From Fasciola hepatica (Eukaryota; Platyhelminthes; Trematoda; Plagiorchiida; Fasciolidae), in NCBI GenBank assembly GCA_948099385.1, contig CANUEZ040000199.1, positions 3,668,001 to 3,732,000 of the forward strand: a stretch of 64,000 bases of DNA, written 5' to 3'. This document shows, one piece after another, positions 22,681 to 33,289 of the stretch. The notes below the pieces were generated by a model. It was not told the DNA's origin. It saw only the letters and a list, made by a program, of their open reading frames with translations, and ran no database searches. Position 1 is the first letter of the stretch. Every line of letters begins with the position of its first letter. Both the position numbers and the translations under genes were made by a program.

Positions 22681-22949
22681 AGGATATGGCAGCGAACGGC
22701 GAACAGTGGTGATCGTGTTGTCACTTTCCACCGAATCAGAATGACTGATCGATGTGGGTTTGTACAGTTAGGCTGTGTATTCCGTGTGTTGGCTACTAGG
22801 GCATTCTTTCCTTTTCCCACTCATGTAGGTCCACTCCCTGTCCATCTTATATACTCATACTTTCTAATTCAACGTGCAAGATGGTGAGAAATGCAGTGGT
22901 CAGTGGGGCTTGCCCTACTGTTTAACGCTGTACGATGATGATGATGATG

Positions 22950-22959
22950 AGGATACATG
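22950..22959 (+). repeat. Target-site duplication, right copy
   Basis: AGGATACATG directly after the (GAT)n tail, identical to 19587-19596. Confidence 0.9.
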
Positions 22960-23605
22960 TATATGTGGAGCATAGATGCTATATTTCAATGACAACAGGA
23001 ACTCAATATGTTTGCACATGTTCTTTACGTGCATACATATATTAAACACGCTTCGTAGGAAATCACCTTTCAGGATGAGAAATAAAAATTTAACCAACTG
23101 TTATCCGTCACGGTGGAGTACCAAGCTGATGAAGTGGTTTATATATTTCCATCTCAACATCGTGTTTGTGAACCGAATGCTTATGTTACTCGGAAACCAG
23201 TTTTATAACTCCGTCTATGGGATAGTCGAAATGTTCTCGTTAGTCCAAAGGTGTCTAATGCAATGTGCCGTCGTTTCCATTGATTTGTTGAGGAAAGTTT
23301 GATTCCCCAGCTCAGATCGTATGACCCCACTGATGTACCCGATTGATGTCCGTCCGTGGGCGCTCGAGAAATCGCACGACTGAGATGTGTGCCATTTTAG
23401 CACGAGATGGACGTGGGAAGGCAGGTGGTCACAACGGCCAATCGTTGGTCAGATAGGCTCGTGGCTAGCTGACCAATGAAATGTAATTTTCCGATGGGAC
23501 AACCAATCATTGTGTTCGATTCTTAAATTAAACTTTTAGCTTTACAATTCCGTGATAATTTCACAACTCAACTTGAAAGTTTCTCAAGCCATTCCAAATG
23601 TGTTG
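22960..23605 (-). repeat. Right arm of the inverted repeat, part 2
   Basis: Reverse-complement match of 13190-13800. The frames at 22976-23302 and 23215-23403 repeat those at 13460-13786 and 13359-13547. Identity fades after about 23566, where divergent GAAACTTTC-type subrepeats resemble the TIR of the 4231 element. Confidence 0.85.
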
Positions 23606-24011
23606 AGCCGCTGTTTATCAAACGTTTTTTTGATTATGGATGGCTCATCTTCACATCACCTATTTGGCCTGCAAATAATTGCCTGCTTTCTTTACGAATA
23701 TAGAGATTACCTTAGCCGTTATGGTTAAATTCTCTCTGTATAACGTTCGGAATATTTTTTCGCATACTTTGCGGACATGTTTCACTACTTATGTGTGTCA
23801 TTCCTTTAGACTCCCATCGTATCTGATTGCAGTTTTTCTTATCAAGAAACGAATCATGCGACCCGGGCTGGTGTTTCGTACTTCGGGTACTGCTGTAGTG
23901 GGAGATTAGGTTTGTATGATATGATTCGTCGTGCGTCATCAACGCACAGTCCATCATTGAAGACCATGGAAACACTTTACAGCTGTCCTATCCTTATCAG
24001 AAATCATCGAC

Positions 24012-24013
<2 letters not shown>

Positions 24014-24064
<51 letters not shown>
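24014..24064. repeat. (TA)n microsatellite
   Basis: About 25 uninterrupted TA units. Confidence 0.95.
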
Positions 24065-24068
<4 letters not shown>

Positions 24069-24833
24069 AGAGCATGAAACAAACGAACGGCTGGTATTAG
24101 AATCATAAGTGCTCGTCGGGTTTCGGACGCGAACTTAGATGAGCACATGGAATCCTGGTACTGGGCTGGTTCAACAGCAACTGTCCCAATCTATTAGGCT
24201 CCAGACAAATTTGAAGACTTTCAGTGATTCTCCAACGTGAACGAGATTCCACTGATACTGCGTGTATTTGTTGAGCCCATTGTATACGATCTTCGCGTAG
24301 CCGCGTTAACTCAGTGACCGTCTAGTCAAAAGTTGATGGTAAATTTGAAAGAAAAGCATTATTTATTTCTTGCGTGATGAGTGTGATGGAATCGGTATAT
24401 CTCACCCCCTCGAAGCCCTACTGTACTCTCAGTAATAAGTGACAACGATAACCCCGGGACTCGGACTGTGGAGTCATATAATGTCGGGATGGGAAGAATA
24501 TGTTAAAGAGCTGATAAGTGGCGATGGCGGTCTTTGCCTTAAGTAATTATTAGTTGAAGAGTTCGAATTTTTTGTCTCAGAGAATACTGGAACCAATACT
24601 ACTGACAACCATCCGACCAAGAATACTAACTACGTTTACTAGGTTCGAACGAGGCTCGGAGCGTATCGAAGATACGATGGGCCATGTATTGTGGTTTTCA
24701 AAAAAAATATTTTATTGTCAAAAGCAGCGTTGTCGGTAGAGATATCAATTAGCCGAGATTCCGGTTACTGTGCTTGACGTTTTTCAAGGTAAGTTTCCGA
24801 TCAAAGATCTTCACAGATGTTCCAGCTTGTGTG

Positions 24834-24837
24834 TGTA

Positions 24838-24874
<37 letters not shown>
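24834..24874. repeat. (GT)n microsatellite
   Basis: GT tract with a short interrupted start. Confidence 0.95.
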
Positions 24875-24876
<2 letters not shown>

Positions 24877-27065
24877 CTGTATATCTGCGAGAGTGTCTTT
24901 CTACTAGTATATGCATTACCCAGAACGACGGAGCAGGGATATCAACCACCTGAACAGCTCCGATCTCATTGACCTAAAAGGACCTCGCGATAAGTGAAGC
25001 TGATAATGGGAATAAGTGAAACTGACGCCCAATCCCTCCGACCACCGCGAACCTAAACAGTACACATGTTCGCAGAGACACAGACTCCCTCGCACACACA
25101 TTACGTCATTGGCATGTTTTTTTCTTTGGACCCGTATTATTGCAGACAGATGTGGTGAAAACATAAGTAAAATGAAAGTCGAATTGGATAGGTGACTCGT
25201 GAGCTCACGATGAATCAGCAGTCTGGGTTACTACTTGTTACTTCATATAGTTAAAGATTAATCAAGCGTCACGAGGATCCCGAATATTGCGGTCCACTAC
25301 CAAGAAACGTGAAGGCAACAATATTGTTTCCAGTTCCCTTTTATAACCCTATTCGTGACCGGGATTTTGATCACATAGTTTGATTTTCCCTAGTATACGG
25401 GATACACAGGACACAGGTCCTTCCGGCAGTGGTGAATCGCTTATCATGGTTCGAATCTCCTAGCAATCCGTAACCTTCCCTTTTGACGGCTTCTAATTAG
25501 CCATTACCCTTTTTGAAAAGTTGTGCTGTTTATCTGAAATGTACAAGAAAAGGTGAAGTCATAACTAAACATTGTTAAATCGTTGTTCACTTGACCTCGA
25601 ATTCGCTGGACACAATGCTCCTGACACATCGATGATCATGTTTTTATGGGTTTCAAATTCTTGCTTATTCCCAGTTCCATCCACTGATGCTTTACTCTGC
25701 ACATTTTCACCATGCAATAGGTTCATAGCGGACACAGTAATGCTTATTTTCCACACAAAGGTAAAGAAATACCCGCTGAGAGATACGAAGTCCTAGTGTG
25801 GATGAAGAAATGAGAATAAACCAACCCTTTCCACTTGTGGTTTTCGAACCACTCATCCTATCCTTCTTTCGAAGGAATCACATTCAACTACGGAATAAAA
25901 ATTGTTTCGTATTTGATTTGAGAATAAACGTCGTTGCTACTGAATGGCATGTGCCACTGTTATTTGGACTAGTTAGTGACACCATTCAGTTGCCGACCGT
26001 CTGAAGACCTTGATATGAACTCAATAAGTTGAGAGCACGTGATACTTAAGCGTGAATGAATTCAATGGGTGGAATTGAATCCTTCTGTGGTGGACAAATT
26101 TTAACAGTTTGGGTAATTCAGTAAGTAACACAACGGATTTGTTTCGGTGTCATAAAGTTCACATGAGGTAAAGGATATCCAACAGAGGATTGAAAATTGT
26201 TCAGGCAAAATCGACGCTCAACTCAGCTTTGGAAACCATGAAAGCTCCCAACTTGCTAGCAGTCATCGGTTAGAGTGCACATTTATCCTGTTCTAACTAA
26301 GATTCCAACCCAGGGTTCATTATTTTCGTTCATACATGCTACCGCCAGGATATTTTGAGTGACTCACACACGTCAACACTACATGATACAGCACCCTTCC
26401 CCCACTGACTTTGCACGATAAAAATCGGTGACCTACACAGCGGACACCTCCTGTGATGGACGACGTGAGATATAGAGACTTGTTTAAAGGAAAGTATTAT
26501 ATATCTCAGGGTTAACGAGTAATTCACAATCATGGATCCCGAAGTTGAGTCCCAATTGGGATCCCATGGATGTGCACTGTAGACGGTTGGTTTACATAAT
26601 AGATCAACCAAATGCACTACAATACTTCCACGGTTATCGATGCTGAGCTGAGCTTTGATGACAAATAAAGAACTCCTTTGTTACAATCACTGTTGGATTT
26701 ACACAGCACTTTCGATGGGATATCTCAGCTGATTCATCATCAGACAGCACTTTAACGTAATCCTTGCGTCTGATCAATTAATAAGGTTATCTGTGTACAA
26801 ACTGCTCTATTCCTGCCTCGACTCAACAGATATCAATCCGATTATTCACTCCAGGATGCATTCTACATTACGAGTACGCTTGGTATGTGGCAGTTGTCAA
26901 TGCCACCAAGCGACCACAAATTTTAGAAGCGTGCAGATGTGGCAACCTTGTTCACCTGAACCTGCTCTCATTGGTGAACAAAATAGTAGATATTTAACGT
27001 CCAATGAATCTACCAAGTGGCACCGATCAAATTAAAATGGCTGGTGACTTAGCCCGCTGCGAGTT

Positions 27066-28150
27066 CTAGATCACTAATGCTCCTCTGCGGTCATCGATTG
27101 TATAGCGCCACCTGCTTAAGTCACTTCCCAAAAGTTTTCTATTTCCTCTTTTCACGTTCGTTGTCTCTCTTTCGTCGTGTCTGTCTGCATCAGCATCTCT
27201 TTCCTCTGATTTTCCCGGATGCACTTTATTCCTTCTTATCCAACAACTTCCAGAACGCATTAGGTAGGGTTTCTTTGTTACGCGCGGTGGAAACTGTCTA
27301 TTTTCCAGGATTTTTCTGTCACTTCTGTTGGTTGAACCCAGACCGTGTCACCTGGCTCGAGTGGATGCAATAGTTTCCTGCCTTGGTCGTAAAGTTCTTT
27401 TTACACCTCAATTCGCTTTTACAGTTTCAGTCTGGTTACTGAAGATGCTCTGACATCCGGGTCCAGTAACCCAGCAAAAACGGGTAGTGTCATGCGCGTC
27501 CGTCTTCCAAATAGGCGTATCGTCGGGCTTGTTCCCACTGCTGTCGAAGGTACATTCTGGAGCTAAAGCAGGGCAATAAACGGATCGCTACACTCGGTTT
27601 TGCACTTATCGGGTATCTTCACCCATTTGACAGTACTCTCTGCTCTCTCATTGGACCGACTGTAGTAAGGACTGGTGATGTGAAGACTGAGAATTGCTGG
27701 AATTTCGCGCTGCGAAACTCAGGACCACCATTGAAAATCATTGGAATTGGGATTCCGTGTCGTGCAAAGTTGACTCGTAGTTTATTGATAATTTCTGCGG
27801 TTATTTCTATTCTCAGAATGTCAACTTCGAAGAAATCACAGTAGTAATCAACGGTTAAAAGGCAATTGTCCTTCTCATGGCAAAAAAATAATCGATGCCA
27901 TAATTTGTCATGGCCGGTCGGGTAATGAGAGTATCTCAATCGGTTCTCTCATTTGTCGTTGATCGAATTGTCCGCATAGTTCCCAATTTGCCACCGTCTG
28001 CTAAACCTGTTCGGCCATACCCGGCCATAAGTATGTTCCGCTGGATCGGGTGATACATCCATTGATAGCTGGGTGTGAACGACGCTACCGGCACATAGTG
28101 TCTTGTAGCGAAGTTTGCGGTACCACCAAACGGTAATCCCAAGAAGTCAA
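27066..28150 (-). pseudogene. Gypsy integrase
   Basis: On the minus strand the H2C2 zinc-binding region (about 28150-27970) shows 'HPAINGC' and 'WPGMAEQV', with the following Cys partly lost. The catalytic core follows: 'LLTVDYYCDFFEVDIL' (about 27870) contains the first Asp of the D,D-35-E triad. 'NFARHGIPIPMIFNGGPEF' (about 27760) matches the second block, but its Asp is replaced by Asn (FNGGP). The C-terminal part has 'LEPGDTVWVQP' (about 27345) and an 'IRRNKVHPGKS' block (about 27235), typical of Gypsy integrase tails. Frameshifts and the lost Asp make it inactive. Confidence 0.8.
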
Positions 28151-28179
28151 TACATCCTCTGTTGTTAGCTCATCACGCA

Positions 28180-29215
28180 ACTTGAAATAATACAGCGCTT
28201 CTGCTAGTAGAGTTATTTTGCTTTCCGGCCAGCCATGGGTGATAATTTATTCCAGGGATTGTAGACACGAATCTGCCATCGTCACGTCCTCGGTTTGGGA
28301 TGCTTCAGAATCCGAAACCGCCAACGCAAAGTTCACCGTTTCGTGGTTCGTGAGAGTTTGTTCGTTACGAAACTTTGTTTGCTTTGTTGCTAATGTAGTT
28401 CATAGTTACACTTTTGAAGGCACATTAGCATCGATTGCAGTCTTCCACGATCATGATAAATGGCTTTTGATCTGAGTATATATGCAAAAGTCGGCCGAAG
28501 GTGTAGTAGTTGACCCGTCCAAGGTGTGCGCAACTGTCAGCGTATATTTATGTTCAGAAATTGTTACCATCCTGCTGCTTTAGTGAAGCGGGCGCCCATT
28601 TTGTAAAAGAACGGCTCCCAAACCCTGTTGACTACTACCACTTCGTATTCATAGAGATGAGGTGTGGTCATAATATTTCTAGGATTGGAGTCTTCATGAT
28701 TAAATGCCAATTGCTGTTCATCTGCCCATACCCACTTTTCTCTGGTATTTAATAATCCACGGGTCGGTCTCATAAGTTCCAGTAACTCCGGTAAGAATCT
28801 GCTCGGGTAAATGATCATTCTGTTAAAAAGTGAGACATTTTTAGCATTGGTTAGCACAGGCCTATCTATGATCGCATTTGCCTTTTCCAAATCCGGTTTA
28901 CTACCTTCACCTGTAAGAATGTGACCGTGGAACGTGACTGTTTCTTGACAAAATGTCGACCTATTCCATTTCAGTTTAATTCCATTACGTATACATTATT
29001 TCAAAGAAGAATTTAACCTTCTGTTGTGTTTCTTGATACTTTTGCCACAATACCATTTCCTGAGCGTAGTACTGCTAGTAAGTTGTCCACTGCTTGGAGA
29101 ATCCTCTTTCGGAATATTTCACTCGATATCTTCAGACCAAACGGTAATCGATTACAACGGTAAAGGGATTCACTGTGCCAAACGTGGTCGAATAACTCGA
29201 GGCTTCATCCAAATG
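28180..29215 (-). pseudogene. Gypsy RT C-terminal half and RNase H
   Basis: The minus-strand reading starts with the RT palm motif 'RLPFGLKISSEIF' (about 29150-29112). The position of the YxDD box downstream of it is scrambled ('AVLRSGNGIVAKVS'). The RT thumb reads 'FCQETVTFHGHILTGEG' (about 28945). 'KANAIIDRPVLTNAKNV' and 'FNRMIIYPSRFLPELLEL' (28890-28790) form the RT-RNase H linker, followed by 'REKWVWADEQQLAFN'. The RNase H part beyond 28560 is poorly preserved. Confidence 0.8.
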
Positions 29216-29320
29216 TCAAAAAGCTGAAACCAGGTGTGTTTTGTTCCGTCCCACTAGCTCTAGTGAGAAAACTCCTCTGTCTTCGAACCATCTCATTTAT
29301 TGTGCAAAAACAAACCGTTT

Positions 29321-29469
29321 TTATAGAACAGAGAAAAAGACACGATAGCGAACAAGCTCGTTTTCGGTAACGTCATCCTATGGATAATACACTTACAGAT
29401 ATATACGATAGGAATGCATATTTTCGGAACAGAATAGAGGGTATTTACAGTGTCAAATTAAGATTGGTC
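29321..29469 (+). repeat. Left inverted terminal repeat of the Penelope-like element
   Basis: Reverse complement of 31155-31296 with roughly ten or more differences. It shares CACGATAGCGAACAAGCTCG and the block ending ATTAAGATTGGTC. Confidence 0.9.
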
Positions 29470-29477
29470 AATCAATA

Positions 29478-30530
29478 TTGAAAGATCAGAATTATATTTT
29501 GAATGGCAACTATGAACAGTTACGACCTACTGGCACTAGTATTCCTCGTCTATATGGCTTACCGAAGATACATAAATCGGGAGTACCACTAAGACCGATA
29601 CTTGATATGAGCACTTCTCCCTACCACTCTACTGCTCGTTGGCTCGTCGATATACTGGAACCAGTACGCAGAAGCGTTGTACAATACAGCCTTGATGACA
29701 CATTTCAAATCGTAGAATTAATAAAAGAACAAAATACGACAGGACTTAAAATTACATCTCTGGACGTAACATCACTATTTACGAGCGTTCCACTTCTAGA
29801 AACCATCGAATATTCGTGCAAATATATAATGGAAAACGAAGTAAACGTTGGTATTCCGGTAGCCAGTCTGAAAGAACAACTACTACGATGTACTTTAAAT
29901 GTTCAGTTCGGGTTCAAAAACAAGCTTTACCGACAAACCGATGGAGTTGCGATGGGCTTGCCTCTGGGACCCCTACTTGCCGACATTTTCGTTGCCAAGC
30001 CGGAGAATGGGGTACTCAAAGACACCATAGAAAGACTACCAAGGTACTGCCGGTATGTGGACGAAATTTTCATTATGATTGACAAACATGTTCACCTAGA
30101 TGAACTAATGGAAATGTTTAACCAGACTCACAGTGCGCTCAGTTTTACATCCGAAGTGGAATTAGACGGGATTTTTTATTTTCTGAATGTGAACCTTACG
30201 AAAAGGGAAGATGGGAAGCTCGTCCGCCGCGTCTATCGTAAGCCAACATCGACAGACCAATACAAGCATTTTGCCAATTTCGTGCCTCTAAAACGCAAAC
30301 AGAACCTAGTCCGATCCCTAGCGTCTCGCATACGAAAGATCTGTTCCGAGGAATTAATGAGCGAGGAATTAGATCACAAAAGACAAATGTTGCTAAACAA
30401 CGGGTATCCGGAACGTTTCATTCAAAAGAACATTTCGGAAGTACCCAAGCGACCATTGATAATCACCGCCAAGAAAAAAGAATTGCACATGCATTTTCCC
30501 TTCAAAGATATGTCAAATGCGAACTACTAG
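29478..30530 (+). CDS. Penelope-like reverse transcriptase (5'-truncated)
   Basis: A 350-codon frame encodes most of a Penelope-type RT, an enzyme that copies element RNA at a nicked target. Motifs: 'LYGLPKIHK' (residues 25-33), 'PLRPILDM' (37-44), 'LDVTSLFTSVP' (95-105, catalytic first Asp), 'DGVAMGLPLGPLLADIF' (155-171) and the catalytic box 'YVDEIF' (193-198). The family norm is Y-V-D-D, so the second metal-binding Asp is Glu here (codon 30063-30065, GAA). 'FYFLNVNLTKREDGKLVRRVYRK' is the family's conserved post-palm segment; it is named here only by its first and last residues F and K at about 30177-30243. The N-terminal region of a full RT (roughly 200 residues) is missing. The frame stops at 30530, before the endonuclease. 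Confidence 0.9.
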   Translation: MKDQNYILNGNYEQLRPTGTSIPRLYGLPKIHKSGVPLRPILDMSTSPYHSTARWLVDILEPVRRSVVQYSLDDTFQIVELIKEQNTTGLKITSLDVTSLFTSVPLLETIEYSCKYIMENEVNVGIPVASLKEQLLRCTLNVQFGFKNKLYRQTDGVAMGLPLGPLLADIFVAKPENGVLKDTIERLPRYCRYVDEIFIMIDKHVHLDELMEMFNQTHSALSFTSEVELDGIFYFLNVNLTKREDGKLVRRVYRKPTSTDQYKHFANFVPLKRKQNLVRSLASRIRKICSEELMSEELDHKRQMLLNNGYPERFIQKNISEVPKRPLIITAKKKELHMHFPFKDMSNANY

Positions 30531-31156
30531 TTCGGCGCCTCAGGGTTGCAGTCGCCCGTACGTTTTCCGCCGCTACTCTACGCGCCCACTTCACAAGCCG
30601 GTCAATGATTTATATGAATCTCAAAGACAAAATGCCTGTCCTTTCCTCCTCTATGTTAACCTATTCATTTGTTTGCTCATGTTCGGCAAGCTATGCAGGC
30701 ATAACGACACGGCAACTGTCCCAAAGAATTGAGGAACACAAACCAGCTTGGCTGAGGACAGGAACTAGAAGAACCATAACTAGTGCAATCGTTGCGCACC
30801 TTGCCGAGACAGGGCACCAGGTAGTCAACGAAGCCTTCAAGATAATTTACAAAGTGCCTGTGAATTCTTCGAAAATCGTTCGCCAAATCACTTTGGGAGC
30901 AGCGGAGGCAGTAGCGATTAGGCTGTTAAATCCATCGCTTTGTTCACACAAGCGATTTGTCAAATCACTGCAGCTACCCTGGCCCCGATCGAAAAATGAG
31001 GGACACAGTCATGGTGACCTCGACCGCGACCTTTCAGTCGTGACAGGAAACAGCCAACCCACCCCAGATGTACTTTCTACACCGAGTTTTCCCAACCACG
31101 AACAACCAACTTCCCACCCATTTTCCGAACCGCAAAACACCTACAATATTTATTGA
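30517..31156 (+). pseudogene. Penelope-like GIY-YIG endonuclease (frame-shifted)
   Basis: The frame from 30605 encodes 'YSFVCSCSASYAGITTRQL', then 'SQRIEEHKPAWL' and 'SAIVAHLAETGH'. These match the GIY-YIG-type domain that follows RT in canonical Penelope elements (a C-x-C-x-x-x-Y-x-G-x-T-x-R-x-L pattern, then R-I-x-E-H and H-L-x-x-T-G-H). The joining region lies in another frame (30517-30600) and the RT frame ends at 30530, so at least two frameshifts separate the domains. The second motif is Y-A-G instead of Y-I-G. The C-terminal extension (residues 137-183) is Ser/Pro-rich. The stop overlaps the start of the right inverted repeat. Confidence 0.85.
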
Positions 31157-31296
31157 CCAATCTTAATTTGATACTGTAAGTACCCTCTATTTTGTTCCGA
31201 AAATATGCATTCCTATCGTATATATATGTATCTGTATTAGCCAGAGGATGAAGTTACCGAAAACGAGCTTGTTCGCTATCGTGCCTTTTTCTATAA
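31155..31296 (+). repeat. Right inverted terminal repeat of the Penelope-like element
   Basis: Pairs with 29321-29469. The right copy is the original 3' end because it follows the stop codon directly. Confidence 0.9.
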
Positions 31297-31700
31297 TGCA
31301 ATAGGATTTTATAGATTACTAAGGGATCAGAATCAAAGTCACTGCACGAAGCTCATTGTTACAGAGCTTTTCTCCGAACCGGGTCTTCTGAATGGCTATG
31401 CTGTACAAGTCTCCGATTGGCTAATTTCTTTGGGATCATTTAGAATAACGGCTGGCTGATGATTGGTTGCATTCCGTTCCGTTTGACCAGAAAACCCTTT
31501 TGGCCGCTGAGTGGTTCAATCCGATACATTCCCTTAAAACGACTTCTGACCACAGATTCGTTGACTCCGCTCGGTTCGGTAAGGGCGACTGCTCACGGCT
31601 GATTGGATGGCTTCGCTCAGTTTCGTCACGGACTGACTAAAACATCGACCCGCTTCACTGGCCTGAGGTTTGACACCGATTCTGGACAAGTGAATACGTG
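31297..31700. other. Unidentified insert within the Gypsy RT
   Basis: Both sides are Gypsy RT or Penelope sequence, but this ~400-bp piece resembles neither. It may be the remaining 5' part of the Penelope-like element or a separate insertion. Confidence 0.4.
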
Positions 31701-32065
31701 CAGTCTGTGAACGAAACTAGACCGTCTGTCGATGCGTCAGCAAATACCCTTACAAGGTGAACCTTCATAAAGCAACGAGTGTTTGATAACTCGGGACGAA
31801 TATCGTCAAATACACGTAGTATAAAGTGCTGAAGCCTGAGCCCTTTGTTTAATTGTTTGAAATGAATTCAACTTCAAAGTTTCTCGGATGCTTTTGTCAT
31901 AAGCATTATTCGACTCATTCAATCTGTCGGTTCGTCAACATTAGCCAAGATGTAATTCAAGATGAGAATGTCCAACTCACGTTCAAGTAGCTCTCTAACT
32001 GCATATAGAACACCACTTGTCCGTAGAGCCACAGGTTCTGCAGATTCATATAAATGAAGTGTCCT
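31700..32065 (-). pseudogene. Gypsy RT N-terminal half
   Basis: On the minus strand this reads 'YAVRELLERELDIL' (about 31990) and 'ILANVDEPTD' (about 31940), the classic block that precedes RT. After one frame change come 'NKGLRLQHFI' and 'FDDIRPELSNTRCFMKVHL' (about 31830-31770), where the catalytic 'K-V-D-L' has become K-V-H-L. Two stops interrupt the block. It continues at 29215 after the inserted material. Confidence 0.75.
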
Positions 32066-32090
32066 CATTCATGGGAGCTTTATTAATATC

Positions 32091-33202
32091 TTATCGAAAA
32101 CAGGCGAATTTTGCTAAGTAATGGTCGGCATTACCGGTTATACGGTGAGTGACTGAATCATAGTGGAGTAACATCAAGTCCAGATTTTCAATAGATTCAC
32201 ATCCGACGATGGAAACATAGCTCTGGTCGACCACAACAAAGTTCATAAGTGATAACTGTCCATCCCTAGGATTGACGAATTTCAGCATCGCCTCGTCTCT
32301 TGGCTTAACTTTGTCACCGTTCCACATAACGAGTCTCTTCTGTGTCGGTATCAGTGTAATGTTAGACAGCTTTCATAGGCATGATGTTCACCGATGTTCC
32401 CGTATCCAACTGGAAATCCACCTCTTCTACGATCACCACCATCTTGGAAAAGACACCCTTGCACTTTGCTGGCACTCCCATTACATTCAGTCGATTTTTG
32501 CTGTGACGACTTTGCTCTCTGTTCACTGTTTTCTTGAGAAAGCTTTTGGAGGCTAAATGTTTGCGCTCGCTGCAGCTGTCACAAAGCTAGACAATTGTCT
32601 TTTCCCGCCAAAAAACTGACACTCCGTCTTTGGCACTGTGCGTGTCTCTAATGTTATTTTGTACAGACCACGTGTATCTGGTGCATTCATCGTCTCCGTG
32701 CGTTTTCCGGCTGCTTCCTCACCTCGGAAGATGTCAACGCAATGTTGTAATATTAATCTCGGAATCTTCAACAACCTTTTAATCATCATGGGATTGTGTA
32801 ATTCAGTCACGGTCCGGTCCTGCATGAGGCTCTCTTCAAGGCAGGTGCAAAATTGCGTGATCGTATCAGTGTTTTTAACGACAGCACAGAAGAGTGAAAA
32901 GATTCATCGCGCTTCTTTTTTCGCTGGTTGAAAACGAAACGCTTGTATGTTCCGTTGCACCCACCAAAACAAACTAGTTCGAGGTTAAACATAACTATCA
33001 TCCAGCCGCTGCTGTCCTCATTGGAATCATGTGAAAAGCAAGTGATGGTGCAAAGCGCCGCCGGTCTAAAGGTGTGACTAAATAGCAAGAGCTCGATAGC
33101 CTTTGATTCGAGCTTTATTGCAGACATTGTCTGAAAATCTTCATCCTGAGTTCGACACAACCTCCGGTTGTCAAACAATCGATCCATGTCTACCATCACC
33201 AA
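32091..33202 (-). pseudogene. Gypsy gag end and aspartic protease
   Basis: Two overlapping minus-strand frames (33202-32807 and 32825-32553) cover the gag C-terminal half, including 'LIRSRNFAPALKRAS' and 'MIKRLLKIPRLILQHCV'. A Cys-rich knuckle begins near 32600 ('TECQFFGGKRQ', with one Cys apparently mutated to Phe). At about 32425-32385 the frame reads 'DFQLDTGTSVNIMP', the retropepsin active-site D-T-G, which is preserved. The protease C-terminal block, 'WNGDKVKPRDEAMLKF' through 'VVVDQSYVSIVG', lies at 32327-32180. Frameshifts separate the pieces. Confidence 0.75.
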
Positions 33203-33289
33203 GTGTGCCAGTGGGTGGATCTACAAGCAATTGTGTGGTCTTGTCTGCGATATGGAGATTTTTACATCAGTTTCTGCTGCCACCGCGGT

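Larger units (their letters stand above)
19597..22949 (+). mobile_element. RTE-like LINE, near full-length, inserted in the right arm
   Basis: The 3353-bp insertion has an endonuclease at the 5' side, a reverse transcriptase after it, and a (GAT)n-type tail (22934-22949), the tail style of RTE-group elements. It is bounded by the 10-bp duplication AGGATACATG. The coding region is broken by several frameshifts/stops (near 19980, 20475, 21179, 21600 and 22158), so it cannot act now. Its intact duplication and clear tail indicate a comparatively recent insertion, later than formation of the inverted repeat. Confidence 0.9.
23610..27060. other. No gene recognised; two microsatellites
   Basis: Holds (TA)n at 24014-24064 and (GT)n at 24834-24874. 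The rest has only short frames. The 3' LTR of the Gypsy element that starts at 27066 could lie in the last few hundred bases, but I found no matching 5' LTR. Confidence 0.35.
29321..31296 (+). mobile_element. Penelope-like element with inverted terminal repeats
   Basis: About 1.98 kb bounded by inverted repeats (29321-29469 and 31155-31296), containing an RT followed by a GIY-YIG endonuclease. Inverted or direct partial copies at the ends are a hallmark of Penelope-like elements. The RT begins in mid-domain immediately after the left repeat, so the element is 5'-truncated and joined to an inverted copy of its own 3' end. It sits inside the RT gene of a Gypsy element of opposite orientation. 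Confidence 0.9.
27066..33202 (-). mobile_element. Gypsy-type LTR retrotransposon, degenerate and interrupted
   Basis: Read on the minus strand, remnants appear in the standard Gypsy order: gag end with a Cys-rich knuckle (about 32600), aspartic protease (about 32400), RT N-terminal half (32065-31700), RT C-terminal half (29215-28890), RNase H (28890-28180), and integrase with its C-terminal chromatin-side region (28150-27066). A Penelope-like element (29321-31296) and about 400 bp of unknown sequence (31297-31700) split the RT. Frames are broken throughout. No LTRs could be matched. Confidence 0.85.

Noticed and set aside
25430..25470. Another tRNA-like B-box (GGTTCGAATCTCC)
   Set aside because: No A-box at the right distance and no stem pairing.
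26500..27065. 3' LTR of the Gypsy element
   Set aside because: I compared it by eye with 33200-33560 and found no matching direct repeat, so no LTR is called.
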